Assembly: GCF_006152065.1 (NCBI RefSeq)
Contig: NZ_VDFW01000002.1
Span: 62,001 to 126,000, forward strand
Direction of reading: 5' to 3'
DNA length: 64,000 bases
DNA from: Amycolatopsis alkalitolerans
GTDB lineage: Bacteria; Actinomycetota; Actinomycetes; Mycobacteriales; Pseudonocardiaceae
Shown: piece by piece, positions 32,661-41,901 of the stretch
Position numbering within the stretch: position 1 is the first letter of the stretch
How the letters are laid out: every line of letters begins with the position of its first letter
Notes under the pieces: model-generated
What the model was told of the DNA's origin: nothing
Seen by the model: only the letters and a program-made list of their open reading frames with translations
The model's database searches: none
Made by a program: the position numbers and the translations under genes

Positions 32661-34085
32661 GTGAGCCGACGCGCGAAGATCGTTTGTACGCTTGGTCCCG
32701 CCACCGCGACAGCGGAGAAGGTGCGGGCCCTCGTCGATGCCGGGATGGACGTCGCGAGGATGAACTTCAGCCACGGCAGCCACGGTGACCACAAGCAGGT
32801 CTACAACCTGGTCCGTGACGCCGCCGCGGCGACTGGGCGCGCGGTCGGCATCATGGCCGATCTGCAGGGCCCCAAGATCCGGCTCGGCACGTTCGCCGGC
32901 GGGCCCGTCGAGTGGCGCGCGGGCGACATCGTGCGCATCACGGTCGAGGACGTCGCCGGCACGCACGACCGCGTGTCGACCACGTACAAGGGCCTGGCCA
33001 AGGACGCCAAGCCCGGGGACAGGCTGCTCGTCGACGACGGGAACATCGGCCTGGTCGTGAAGGGCGTCGAGGGCTCCGACGTGGTCTGCGAGGTCACCGA
33101 GGGTGGCCCCGTCAGCAACAACAAGGGTGTCTCGCTGCCGGGGATGGACGTGTCCGTGCCCGCGATGTCGGACAAGGACATCGAGGACCTGGAGTTCGCG
33201 CTCGAGCTCGGGGTGGACTTCGTGGCGCTGTCCTTCGTGCGCTCGCCCGCCGACATCGACCTGGTGCACCAGGTGATGGACCGGGTCGGCCGCGGCCGGC
33301 TGCCGGTGATCGCCAAGCTCGAGAAGCCCGAGGCGGTCTACAACCTCGAAGCCATCGTGCTGGCCTTCGACGGGGTCATGGTCGCCCGTGGTGACCTGGG
33401 CGTCGAGCTGCCGCTGGAGCAGGTGCCGCTGGTGCAGAAACGGGCGATCCAGATCGCGCGCGAGAACGCCAAGCCGGTCATCGTCGCCACCCAGATGCTC
33501 GACTCGATGATCAACAATTCTCGCCCGACCCGCGCCGAGGCCTCCGACGTGGCCAACGCGGTGCTCGACGGCACCGACGCGGTGATGCTCTCCGGGGAGA
33601 CCAGCGTCGGCCGGTACCCGATCGAGACGGTGCGCACGATGGGCCGGATCGTGGAGGCGGTCGAGACCGACTCGCCGACCGTGCCGCCGCTGTCGCACGT
33701 GCCGCGGACCAAGCGAGGCGTCATCTCGTACGCGGCGCGGGACATCGGGGAGCGGCTCAACGCCAAGGCGCTCGTCGCGTTCACGCAGTCCGGTGACACA
33801 GTGCGCCGGCTCGCGCGGCTGCACACCCGGTTGCCGCTGCTGGCCTTCACGCCCGAGGAAGGGGTGCGCGCGCAGCTCTCGATGACCTGGGGCACGGTCA
33901 CGCATATCGTCGCGAAGGTCGACTCGACCGACAAGATGATCGAGCAGGTCGATCACGCGATGCTGGAAATGGAGCGATACCAGCCTGGTGATCTGGTGGT
34001 CATCGTGGCCGGTTCGCCGCCCGGCACGGTCGGCACCACGAACCTCATCCGCGTGCACCGCCTTGGCGAGGACGACCACGCCTAG
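32661..34085 (+). CDS. pyk: Pyruvate kinase
   Basis: A 474-residue pyruvate kinase from a GTG. RAKIVCTLGPATA, MNFSHGSHGDH, the active-site loop LPVIAKLEKPEAV near residue 220 and the allosteric-domain region VVATQMLDSMINNSRPTRAE are typical, with DAVMLSGETSVGRYPIE following. It converts PEP and ADP to pyruvate and ATP, a step that competes with the DAHP synthase for PEP. Followed by tesB after 9 bases, so probably co-transcribed. Confidence 0.95.
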   Translation: MSRRAKIVCTLGPATATAEKVRALVDAGMDVARMNFSHGSHGDHKQVYNLVRDAAAATGRAVGIMADLQGPKIRLGTFAGGPVEWRAGDIVRITVEDVAGTHDRVSTTYKGLAKDAKPGDRLLVDDGNIGLVVKGVEGSDVVCEVTEGGPVSNNKGVSLPGMDVSVPAMSDKDIEDLEFALELGVDFVALSFVRSPADIDLVHQVMDRVGRGRLPVIAKLEKPEAVYNLEAIVLAFDGVMVARGDLGVELPLEQVPLVQKRAIQIARENAKPVIVATQMLDSMINNSRPTRAEASDVANAVLDGTDAVMLSGETSVGRYPIETVRTMGRIVEAVETDSPTVPPLSHVPRTKRGVISYAARDIGERLNAKALVAFTQSGDTVRRLARLHTRLPLLAFTPEEGVRAQLSMTWGTVTHIVAKVDSTDKMIEQVDHAMLEMERYQPGDLVVIVAGSPPGTVGTTNLIRVHRLGEDDHA

Positions 34086-34094
34086 AGTGGGCCG

Positions 34095-35003
34095 ATGACA
34101 GACCTGGCGAAAGACGCCGCGGCCGAGCTCGACATCACCGGAGGCGCCGGCGGGCAGGCCGTGCTCGACCATCTGGTCGACCTGCTGGATCTGGAGAAGA
34201 TCGAGGAGAACATCTTCCGCGGCGTCAGCCCCGCGAACTCGCCCGTGCGCGTGTTCGGCGGCCAGGTCGCCGGCCAGGCGCTCGTCGCCGCCGGGCGCAC
34301 CGTGCCGAGCGAGCGCAAGGTGCACTCTCTGCACGCGTACTTCATCCGCCCGGGTGATCCGAGTATTCCGATCGTCTACGAGGTCGATCGCATCCGGGAT
34401 GGCCGTTCGTTCACGACCCGGCGGGTGACCGGGGTGCAGCGCGGTAAGGCGATCTTCGCGCTGTCGGCCTCGTTCCAGCGGCCGGAGCCGGGGCTCGAGC
34501 ACGCCGACGAGATGCCGGACGTGCCCGCCCCCGAGACGCTCCTGACGTTCGCCGAGCGAATGCGGGACTTCCCGGACCTGTCCGGCACCCGCCGCCGGCC
34601 GCGCCCGATCGACGTCCGCTACGTCAACGACCCACCATGGGTGACCCGGCAGACCGGGCGGGCCGAGGCGCGAAATCAGGTGTGGATGCGCGCGGACGGC
34701 CGCCTTCCCGACGAGGACCTGCTGCACGTCTGCGTGCTGACCTACGCCTCGGACATGACGCTGCTGGACTCGCCGCTCGCGCGGCACGGGATCTACTGGG
34801 AGCTGGACGAGGTCAGCGGCGCGAGCCTCGACCACGCGCTGTGGTTCCACCGCCCGTTCCGCGCGGACGAATGGTTCCTCTACGACACGACCTCCCCTTC
34901 GGCCTCCGGTGCGCGCAGTCTCGCCACCGGCCGCTTCTTCGCCGCGGACGGCACCCTCATCGCGACCGTGGTGCAGGAGGGGCTCCTGCGCGTGCCCTCC
35001 TGA
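34095..35003 (+). CDS. tesB: Acyl-CoA thioesterase II (TesB family)
   Basis: A 302-residue double hot-dog thioesterase. N-terminal repeat: FRGVSPANSPVRVFGGQVAG and VHSLHAYFIRPGDPSIPIVY; second repeat: ASLDHALWFHRPFRADEW with YDTTSPSASGARSLATGRFF. The Asp and Thr/Gln triad positions are consistent. It hydrolyses medium and long-chain acyl-CoA. Stop adjoins that of the gene on the other strand with no gap. Confidence 0.92.
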   Translation: MTDLAKDAAAELDITGGAGGQAVLDHLVDLLDLEKIEENIFRGVSPANSPVRVFGGQVAGQALVAAGRTVPSERKVHSLHAYFIRPGDPSIPIVYEVDRIRDGRSFTTRRVTGVQRGKAIFALSASFQRPEPGLEHADEMPDVPAPETLLTFAERMRDFPDLSGTRRRPRPIDVRYVNDPPWVTRQTGRAEARNQVWMRADGRLPDEDLLHVCVLTYASDMTLLDSPLARHGIYWELDEVSGASLDHALWFHRPFRADEWFLYDTTSPSASGARSLATGRFFAADGTLIATVVQEGLLRVPS

Positions 35004-35360
35004 TCAGCCCACCGAATGCAGATGCGCGGCGCGGTGCCGGGGCCGCGGGAGGCCGGGCATCGCCGCCTCGACCGTGCCGAGCCGCAACTGGATGGCGAGG
35101 TACACGCGGCAGGGCAGGGGGCCGCGGCGCCGGAAGCGGAACCGCGATGTCCGTGGCCAGCACACCGCGCACCGGCCGCGCTCGTCGGGCGCGTGCTCGG
35201 CGAGCACGGCCCGCAAGGTCTCCACGAGCAGCGGAATCTCGTGGCGCGCCAGGTCGGCCGCTCTGCCGGTGTCGGCCAGCCCGGCGGTGCGCCGCAGATC
35301 GTCCAGGCGCCGGTGTACCGACCGCTGGAGTGGTCCGGTTGGTGAGCAGTCCCTGTGCAC
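35004..35360 (-). CDS. Hypothetical protein with CxxC, DNA-region neighbour of XRE/DUF397
   Basis: A 118-residue basic protein. A helical N-terminal half (ARHEIPLLVETLRAVLAEHA) leads to GRCAVCW, an Arg-rich run RTSRFRFRRRG and LPCRVYLAIQLRLG. This layout recurs in small proteins next to XRE-DUF397 genes in Pseudonocardiaceae and Streptomyces. GTG 35360 has GGGAGG five bases ahead. Not recognised as a named family; perhaps zinc-binding. Confidence 0.6.
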   Translation of the reverse strand: MHRDCSPTGPLQRSVHRRLDDLRRTAGLADTGRAADLARHEIPLLVETLRAVLAEHAPDERGRCAVCWPRTSRFRFRRRGPLPCRVYLAIQLRLGTVEAAMPGLPRPRHRAAHLHSVG

Positions 35361-35471
35361 GCCGCCTCCCGCGAAACCGCCCGTGTCGGGGCTGGATTGC
35401 CGGAAACAGGCGCAGGATGCCACTCTATAACAGCAATATGCAATTTGCAGTCCGCCATCCGGGGAAAAGTA

Positions 35472-35483
35472 ACCCAGTTGGGT
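35472..35483. promoter_or_regulatory. Small dyad before the XRE regulator
   Basis: ACCCA-GT-TGGGT in the 228-bp divergent gap, which is locally AT-rich (TATAACAGCAATATGCAATT, 35427-35446). On the minus strand TATAGA could be a -10 box for the 118-residue protein gene. Function is a guess. Confidence 0.25.
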
Positions 35484-35588
35484 AGGTTGTGGGTCGGTCC
35501 GCCGAGAGAATTGGCTGGTTAGATGTAGAACGCGTGGACAGGCAACCACAACCGGAGAATGGGCGCGGGCCAACGCGGAGGTGTAACA

Positions 35589-36443
35589 GTGAAACGGGGT
35601 CAGGGTCCCACCATTCGCCGCCGGCGGCTGGCCAGCGAGTTGCGCCGGTTGCGCGAAGCCGCGGATCTGACCATCGACGAGGTCGGCGAAAAGCTGGAAT
35701 GCTCGGCTTCGAAGGTGAGCCGGATCGAAACGGGACATGTCGGGGTCACTCCGCGTGATGCGCGGGACATGCTTGAACTCTATGGACTTACCGGCGACGA
35801 ACGGGAAGCGCTCGTTCAGCTCGCTCGTGAAGCCCGCAAACCGGGCTGGTGGCACGCCTACAAGGAGGTCTTCACCGGCACGTTCGTGGGTCTCGAAGCG
35901 GATGCCAGCTCACTGCGCGCGTTCCAGGCGCTGCTTGTTCCCGGGCTGCTGCAGACCGAGACCTACGCCCGCGCGGTGATCAGGGCGATGCGGCCGGACT
36001 CGGACGAAACGGAGATCGAGCGCCGGGTCGCCGCGCGCACGGCCCGCCAGCGGCTGCTTTCGGATCCGAACCCGCCCGAGTACTGGGCGGTCATCGACGA
36101 GGCGGTGCTGCACCGCGTGGTCGGCGGGCCCGAGGTCATGGTGCAGCAGGCGAACCGCCTGCTGGAGCTCGGGCAGTTACCGCATGTGACCATTCAGGTG
36201 GTGCCGTTCACGGCCGGCGCGCATCCGGGGATGGAGGGACCGTTTCTGATCCTCGGTTTTCCGGAGCAGGCCGATCAGGACGTCGTGTATGTGGACAGCA
36301 CATCCGGTGGCTTCTTTCTCGAGCTACCCCCCGATGTGCGCCGCTATTCGCTCATGTTCGATCATCTCCGTGCCGCGGCGCTCAAACCGGATGACTCGCT
36401 AGGTCTGGTCGCCGAAGCCGCGGAACGGTATTCGGCCGAATAG
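35589..36443 (+). CDS. XRE-family regulator with DUF5753 domain
   Basis: A 284-residue protein. Residues 10-65 are a helix-turn-helix (RRLREAADLTIDEVGEKLEC then SKVSRIETG); the rest is DUF5753, with LRAFQALLVPGLLQTETYAR near residue 110 and VVPFTAGAHPGMEGPFLILG near 210. Such regulators are paired with small DUF397 proteins that counteract them and affect development or secondary metabolism. The GTG at 35589 has GGAGG seven bases ahead. The DUF397 gene follows 40 bases downstream. Confidence 0.9.
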   Translation: MKRGQGPTIRRRRLASELRRLREAADLTIDEVGEKLECSASKVSRIETGHVGVTPRDARDMLELYGLTGDEREALVQLAREARKPGWWHAYKEVFTGTFVGLEADASSLRAFQALLVPGLLQTETYARAVIRAMRPDSDETEIERRVAARTARQRLLSDPNPPEYWAVIDEAVLHRVVGGPEVMVQQANRLLELGQLPHVTIQVVPFTAGAHPGMEGPFLILGFPEQADQDVVYVDSTSGGFFLELPPDVRRYSLMFDHLRAAALKPDDSLGLVAEAAERYSAE

Positions 36444-36483
36444 AAAGAACACCATCGCGGGACGACTCAAGGAGTGGGGAGCT

Positions 36484-36675
36484 ATGACGAACGGTGAATT
36501 TGCCGGGGGCACCTGGCGCAAGAGCAGCTACAGCGGCGGCGGCAACGACTGTGTCGAGGTCGCCCTGCTCGCCGACCGGATCGGTGTCCGCGATTCCAAG
36601 AATCCCGGCGCGGGCGCCCTGAGCGTCTCCCCGTCGGGCTGGCGCGGGTTCCTGCGCGTGCTCGACCGGGACTGA
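36484..36675 (+). CDS. DUF397 protein
   Basis: A 63-residue DUF397 protein with the full family signature: TWRKSSYSGGGNDCVEVA, VRDSKNPGAGALSVSPSGW and FLRVL. It is the expected partner (antagonist) of the preceding XRE-DUF5753 regulator. A GTGGGGAG ribosome site precedes the ATG. A terminator follows. Confidence 0.93.
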   Translation: MTNGEFAGGTWRKSSYSGGGNDCVEVALLADRIGVRDSKNPGAGALSVSPSGWRGFLRVLDRD

Positions 36676-36686
36676 GCGTCTCACCC

Positions 36687-36730
36687 GACCCCTTACACCG
36701 CTGAGCAGGGCCGACGCGGGGTAAGGGGTC
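36687..36730 (+). terminator. Terminator after DUF397 gene
   Basis: GACCCCTTACACCGC (36687-36701) pairs with GCGGGGTAAGGGGTC (36716-36730) over 15 bp with one mismatch, followed by TTCTGCTGTC. Confidence 0.7.
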
Positions 36731-36841
36731 TTCTGCTGTCCGGCGCCGCCGTGGACGGCGTGATCTGCCGATGCCGGGGCACCTCCCTCAGGACGACTCT
36801 GAGGTTCGCAACGAACCACCGGAGCGGAAGAGGGATTCCCG

Positions 36842-37036
36842 ATGCGAAACGACTGGATCTTCGACGCGGTGCAGGCCGAGGTGGCGTACCGGACCGAGGA
36901 GCTGCACAAGGCCTGGCCGGCCGGGCGCAAGCGCCGGCGCTGGCGGCTGGGCAGAAGGATCCCGGAGGTGCATGTGCCGCAGCAGCGGCGCCCGAGCCGG
37001 GACGAGGCACCCCTTACCCAGGCTCGGGCGCGGTAG
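36842..37036 (+). CDS. Small basic hypothetical protein
   Basis: A 64-residue protein: MRNDWIFDAVQAEVAYRTEE, then a very basic middle (AGRKRRRWRLGRRIPE) and an unstructured end. An AGAGGG sits about 8 bases upstream. It has no known domain. It may be expressed with, or regulate, the large LuxR-family gene 88 bases downstream. The call rests on codon usage and the start region only. Confidence 0.5.
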   Translation: MRNDWIFDAVQAEVAYRTEELHKAWPAGRKRRRWRLGRRIPEVHVPQQRRPSRDEAPLTQARAR

Positions 37037-37052
37037 CGGGGGACCAGGGGGC

Positions 37053-37072
37053 CTGCTTACGAACGTAAGCAG
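37053..37072. promoter_or_regulatory. 20-bp perfect palindrome upstream of the LuxR-family gene
   Basis: CTGCTTACG-AA-CGTAAGCAG is perfectly symmetrical and lies 52 bases before the start at 37125. Its size matches lux-box-type sites bound by LuxR-fold proteins, so autoregulation by the downstream product is plausible. Confidence 0.55.
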
Positions 37073-37124
37073 TATGCGGCCGAGAGCGAAAACCGTTCCG
37101 GGACTGTCGGTGGGGTAGGTAAGA

Positions 37125-40100
37125 ATGCGTCTTGTGCCTCGTTTGGGTTCCGGTATCCCCCTGGTCGCGCGTGTCGACGAAATGCGCCGTCTGCGTGCCG
37201 GCTTCACCCGTGCGGAACGTGGTGAAGCCGGCGCCGTCCTGCTGTCGGGGGACGCGGGCGTCGGGAAGACGAGGCTGCTCGCGGAACTCGCGGAGTTCGC
37301 GGGCACCCGCGGCGCGCTGGTGCTGACCGGCCGCTGCCTGGACGTGCGCGAGGGCGGCCTCCCGTACCTGCCGTTCGCGGAGGCGCTGGGCCCGCTGGCC
37401 ACGGCGGACGACGCGGCCATCGCCGACGCGGTGCGGATCCGCCCGGCGCTGGGGCGGTTGCTCCCGCTCGCGCAGCCCGGGCCGGTGGCCAGCGCGGAGC
37501 ATGCGCCGGTCACCTCCGAGCGCGACGTGCCGTACCGGCCGCCCGTGGAACAGGATCTGGGGCAGCTGCAGCTGTTCGACGGGGTGCTGGGGGTGCTCAC
37601 CGAGATCGCCGAGCACCGCCCGGTCCTGCTGCTACTGGAGGATCTGCACTGGGCCGACGGGTCGACCCGGAACCTGCTGTCGTTCCTGCTTTCGCGGCTG
37701 CGCGCGCAGCGGCTGCTGATCGTGGCGAGCTACCGCGAGGAGGACGTGCACCGGCGGCATCCGCTGCGGGGCCTGCTGGTCGAGCTGGTGCGGCTGCCCG
37801 CGGTCGGCCAGATCGAGCTGCACCCGCTGAAGGAGGCCGACGCGCGAGCGTTCGTCGAAGCCCTCGCGGACAGCCCGCTCGCCCCCGAATTAGTCGCCAA
37901 CGTGGCCGAACGGTCCGAGGGCAACCCGTTCTTCGCCGAGGAACTGCTCGCCTCGTGTGCCGACCACGAGGATCTCCCGGCCGGGCTCGCCGAAGTGCTG
38001 CTGGCGCGGCTGGAACGGCTCTCCACCGACGCGCGGCGAGTGCTGCGGGTGATCTCCGTCGCCGGCGAGTCGGTCTCGCACGCGGCGCTCGCGGAGGTGT
38101 CCGGGCTCGGGGAGGACGAGCTCGACGAGGCCTTGCGCGAGGCGGTGCAGCACCACGCCCTGGTGGTGGAGAAGGGCGCGTACGCGTTCCGCCACGCGTT
38201 GCTGCAGGAGGCGGTGTACGGCGATTTGCTGCCGGGGGAGCGCACCCGGATGCACGCGGCGTACGCGGCCCGGATCCTGCGCACCCCGCAGGGCCGCGGG
38301 CACGACGCGAAGCTGGCGTACCACAGCCTGCAGAGCCGGGATCTCACCGCGGCGTTGCCCGCGTTGCTGCGCGCGGCCGACGAGGCGGAGCGGCTGGGCG
38401 CGCCTGGTGCGGCGCTGCGGCACGTCGAGCAGGCGCTGGAGATCTGGGACGCGGTCCCGGCCCCGGCGCGCCCGCCCGGAGCCGACGAGCTGCGGTTACT
38501 GCATGAGGCTTCGTACTTCGCCGGCACCTCGGGCGAGCCGGAGCGCGCGATCGCGTACGCGCGCTCGGCCGTGCAGGAGCTGACCGCGGAGACGAACGTC
38601 GAGCGTGCGACCAAGACGTGGCGGCGGCTCGCTGAGGCACTGATGAACGTCGAGGGTTCGATCGACGAGGCCCACGAGGCGATCGACCGTGCCTGGGAGC
38701 TGATCGCCGCGGCCGAACCGAGCAAGACCCGGGCCTGGGTCCTCGCGACCAGGGCGGCGATCCTGCGCGGTATCGATCGTCCGGAGGAGTCGCTGGTCAG
38801 CGCGCAGACGGCGGTCGCGGACGCGCGGTCGGCCGGCAGTGCCGGAGCGGAGGCCTCGGCACTGATCACGCTGGGCGCGCTCGCCGACAACGTCGCCGAC
38901 TTCGCCGAGGCGCGGGACAGGCTGCGCAGTGCCGAGCGCAAGGCCGGCGAGGCGGCGGCGCCGAACGTCGAGCTGCGGGCGTTGTGCTTCCTGGCGCTCA
39001 GTTATGACGACCAGGGGGAGATCTCCGCGGCGATCAAGGTGTACGAGCGCGGCATAAAACGGGCTGAGGAGACCGGGCTGACGTGGAGCGCCTACGGGCT
39101 CGAGCTGCGCGCCCGGCACCTGTCGCTGCGCTACCAGCGTGGAGACTGGCCCGGCGAGTCCGTCACCGGCACGCCCGCGCGCGGAGTGTCCAGTGTGCTC
39201 ACGGCGCGGATGACCGCGAGCTGGCTGCCGATCGTGGTGTCGAAGGGCGGGTTCACCGCCGCGGGCAAGCTCCTGGCCGAGCTGCGGCCGCACTGGTGGG
39301 CCGAACCGATGACGGCGATGGCGGCCGGGAGCGCGGGTACCGAGTTGGCGTACTGGCAAGGTGATCACGAAACGGCGGTCAAACGGGCCAACGAGGCGAT
39401 CGACTTCCTCGACGCGCTCGACGCGGAGTACCGGTTGAGCTGGATCCGGATCGGCGCCGCCGCGCTGCCCGCCGCTGCCGCGCAGGCCGCGGCGGCCCGC
39501 CTGCGCGGGGACGACGAGGCGGCCAAAGCCGCGGTCGAGGCGGGCAGACAGCTCGTCGAGAGAGTCCGCTTCGGGGCCGAACACGGCAAGCCACGCGCGG
39601 GTGTCCTGGGGCCGGAGGGCCGGGCCTGGCTCGCGCGCGCCGAGGCCGCCGCGAGCGGGCTGGAGGGCGCGGCGGATCCGGCGCTGTGGGCGAAGGCGGT
39701 CGCGGAGTTCGGCTACGGGCAGGTGTACGAGCAGGCCGTGTGCCGGTGGCAGCACGCGGAGGCGCTGCTCGCCGCGTCGGAGCCGGGGCGCGCGGCCGAA
39801 GAGCTGGTCAAGGCGCATGAAACCGCGGAGAAGTTGCGGGCCGCCCCGCTGCGCGACGCGGCGCGTGAGCTGGCGCGCCGGGCGAGGATCGAGCTGCCGG
39901 GCGTCGTGGAGGCGGTGCTGCCCCAGCGGGACACGGTGGATCCGCTGACGGAACGCGAGCGGGCGGTGCTGGAGCGGGTCGCGCTGGGCAGGACGAACCG
40001 GCAGGTCGGCGAGGAGCTCTACATCAGCGAGAAGACGGTGAGCGTGCACCTGTCCCGCGTGATGGCGAAGCTCGGCGCCACCCGCCGCGCCGAAGCCGTC

Positions 40101-40139
40101 GCGATCGCCTACGACCGGGGCCTGCTGGTGCGAACCTGA
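37125..40139 (+). CDS. Large ATP-binding LuxR-family (LAL) regulator
   Basis: A 1004-residue protein of the LAL class. Walker A GDAGVGKT at 42-49 and Walker B LLLLEDLHWAD near 170 belong to an AAA-type NTPase (about 15-280); the middle (about 330-900) is TPR-like helical repeats rich in Ala, Glu and Arg; residues 940-1004 are a LuxR helix-turn-helix (LTERERAVLERVALGRTNRQ, then ISEKTVSVHLSRVMAKLGA). LALs are usually activators, sometimes for secondary metabolism or sugar uptake. No cluster adjoins it, so the target is unknown. Confidence 0.92.
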   Translation: MRLVPRLGSGIPLVARVDEMRRLRAGFTRAERGEAGAVLLSGDAGVGKTRLLAELAEFAGTRGALVLTGRCLDVREGGLPYLPFAEALGPLATADDAAIADAVRIRPALGRLLPLAQPGPVASAEHAPVTSERDVPYRPPVEQDLGQLQLFDGVLGVLTEIAEHRPVLLLLEDLHWADGSTRNLLSFLLSRLRAQRLLIVASYREEDVHRRHPLRGLLVELVRLPAVGQIELHPLKEADARAFVEALADSPLAPELVANVAERSEGNPFFAEELLASCADHEDLPAGLAEVLLARLERLSTDARRVLRVISVAGESVSHAALAEVSGLGEDELDEALREAVQHHALVVEKGAYAFRHALLQEAVYGDLLPGERTRMHAAYAARILRTPQGRGHDAKLAYHSLQSRDLTAALPALLRAADEAERLGAPGAALRHVEQALEIWDAVPAPARPPGADELRLLHEASYFAGTSGEPERAIAYARSAVQELTAETNVERATKTWRRLAEALMNVEGSIDEAHEAIDRAWELIAAAEPSKTRAWVLATRAAILRGIDRPEESLVSAQTAVADARSAGSAGAEASALITLGALADNVADFAEARDRLRSAERKAGEAAAPNVELRALCFLALSYDDQGEISAAIKVYERGIKRAEETGLTWSAYGLELRARHLSLRYQRGDWPGESVTGTPARGVSSVLTARMTASWLPIVVSKGGFTAAGKLLAELRPHWWAEPMTAMAAGSAGTELAYWQGDHETAVKRANEAIDFLDALDAEYRLSWIRIGAAALPAAAAQAAAARLRGDDEAAKAAVEAGRQLVERVRFGAEHGKPRAGVLGPEGRAWLARAEAAASGLEGAADPALWAKAVAEFGYGQVYEQAVCRWQHAEALLAASEPGRAAEELVKAHETAEKLRAAPLRDAARELARRARIELPGVVEAVLPQRDTVDPLTERERAVLERVALGRTNRQVGEELYISEKTVSVHLSRVMAKLGATRRAEAVAIAYDRGLLVRT

Positions 40140-40241
40140 TCGACGTGCAGCGGGCGGCGCCGTGGGAGCGAAGCCGCGATCCCGGTGCAAGCCGACCAGG
40201 CCGGTGGGAAAACCTACAAGCCGGTTGACCTGTCCTGCGGA

Positions 40242-41846
40242 TCAGCGGATCCGGCGCAGCAGGCGGATGCCCGCTGTCATCCCGCGCGCCCACAGCTTCG
40301 GCGGTACCGGGCGCGGCGGCCGCAGCCGCAGCCCGCGCTGCACGGCGATCGACTGCGATTCCGTGTACTTGAGCAGCCCTTCGGCGCCGTTGCGGCGGCC
40401 GTAGCCGGACTCCTTCATCCCGCCCATCGGCAGCGCGACCGTGCCGAACGTCGCGGCGTAGCCCTCGTTCACGTTGACGGTGCCTGCCTTGATCCGCGCG
40501 GCCACCGCCCAGCCCGCGGCGGTGTCACCGGTCCACACGCTGGCGTTGAGTCCGAACGCCGAGTCGTTCGCTCGCTCGATCGCGTCCTCGACATCCGCGT
40601 ACCCGTAGATCGAGACCACTGGGCCGAACGTCTCGCCCGCGAAGAGGTCGACGTTCTCCGGCACGTCCGCGAGGATCGTCGGTTCGTAGAACAGCGGGCC
40701 GAGATCGGGCCGCGCCCGCCCACCGGTGAGCACGGTGGCGCCCTTCGCGCGCGCGTCCTCGACGTGCGCGGACACCGACGAAAGCTGGTTCGGCGAAGTC
40801 AACGAGCCCATGTCCGCCCCGTAGCCGAGATCGCCGCCGAGCCGCAGCGCCTGCGCCCTGGCGACGAACGCGCGCGTGAACTCCTCGCGGATGCGTTCGT
40901 GCACGTAGATTCGCTCGACCGAAACGCACAGCTGGCCCGCCGAAGCGAAGCAGGCCGTCACCGCCCCCGCGGCGGCCTTCGCGACGGGCGCGTCCGGCAG
41001 CACGATCATCGGGTTCTTCCCGCCCAGTTCGAGCGAATAGCCGGTCAGCCGGCCCGCGACCTTCGCCGCGAGATGCTTCCCGGTCGGGGTGGAACCGGTG
41101 AAGCACAGGTAGTCCGCCTCCTCGACGAGCGCGTCGCCGATCACCGACCCGCGGCCGAGCACGATTCGCCACAGGCCCGCGGGGAGCCCGGCTTCTTCGG
41201 CCAGTTCGTGCAGCCACAACGCGGACAGCGCGGTCTGGTTGTCCGGTTTCTGGACGACGGCGTTGCCCGCGACGAGAGCGGGAAGCACATCCATCGCGGT
41301 CAGCGCGAGGGGATAGTTCCAGGGCGAGATCACGCCGACGACACCCTTCGGATGCCGGAGCTCACCGGCCTTCGTCAGCACGGGCAACGCCCCGGCCACC
41401 CGTTTCGCGCCGAGGATGCGGGCACTGTGCTTGCCGTAGTAGCCGGCGACGAGCGCGGTCGAGGCGACCTCGTCGAACGCGTCGAGCCGGGCCTTGCCCG
41501 CTTCGAGCTGGATGAGGTCGAGGATCTCGTCCTGGCGGCCGAGGATCAGATCGTGCAGGCGGGTCAGGACCTGCTGGCGCTCGCGCACCGGCCGGGCCGC
41601 CCACGAGCGCTGCGCCTGCCGGGCGTCGCCGAACACCTTGCGCACGTCCGCGTCGGTCGCCTGCGGGATGGTCGCGCTCGCGAGCCCGGTAAAGGGGGCG
41701 ACGATTTCCACGGGCGCCGAGTCCTGGCCCCCGGCCGCGCGGCGCACCAGCTGAGTGGCGCGCGCGGCGGACGGCGCGCCGACGACCCCGCCCACGGTGG
41801 TCGGTTTGCTGGCTTCGTGCCCGCTGGTCGCGGCAGTGCTCGTCAT
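40242..41846 (-). CDS. gabD2: Succinate-semialdehyde dehydrogenase (GabD2-type)
   Basis: A 534-residue aldehyde dehydrogenase: VGVISPWNYPLALTAMDVLP near residue 170, FTGSTPTGKHLA, the general-base LELGGKNPMIV near 275 and nucleophile Cys in FASAGQLCVSVERIYV near 305, then ETFGPVVSIYGY. The layout resembles actinobacterial GabD2, which oxidises succinic semialdehyde with NADP. N-terminal 50 residues are an extra basic leader (MTSTAATSGHEASKPTT). A dyad lies 35 bases upstream. Confidence 0.85.
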   Translation of the reverse strand: MTSTAATSGHEASKPTTVGGVVGAPSAARATQLVRRAAGGQDSAPVEIVAPFTGLASATIPQATDADVRKVFGDARQAQRSWAARPVRERQQVLTRLHDLILGRQDEILDLIQLEAGKARLDAFDEVASTALVAGYYGKHSARILGAKRVAGALPVLTKAGELRHPKGVVGVISPWNYPLALTAMDVLPALVAGNAVVQKPDNQTALSALWLHELAEEAGLPAGLWRIVLGRGSVIGDALVEEADYLCFTGSTPTGKHLAAKVAGRLTGYSLELGGKNPMIVLPDAPVAKAAAGAVTACFASAGQLCVSVERIYVHERIREEFTRAFVARAQALRLGGDLGYGADMGSLTSPNQLSSVSAHVEDARAKGATVLTGGRARPDLGPLFYEPTILADVPENVDLFAGETFGPVVSIYGYADVEDAIERANDSAFGLNASVWTGDTAAGWAVAARIKAGTVNVNEGYAATFGTVALPMGGMKESGYGRRNGAEGLLKYTESQSIAVQRGLRLRPPRPVPPKLWARGMTAGIRLLRRIR

Positions 41847-41880
41847 GGTCCCTCCGTTGGCGCGGTTACCGACGAGTACA

Positions 41881-41897
41881 CCATACCGCCGGTATGG
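41881..41897. promoter_or_regulatory. Dyad upstream of gabD2
   Basis: CCATACC-GCC-GGTATGG, 7-3-7 perfect, lies between gabD2 and the end of the membrane-protein gene on the same strand. Typical size for a TetR or MarR operator; the binding protein is unknown. The nearby TetR protein at 42589 is one candidate. Confidence 0.4.
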
Positions 41898-41901
41898 CAG
41901 G

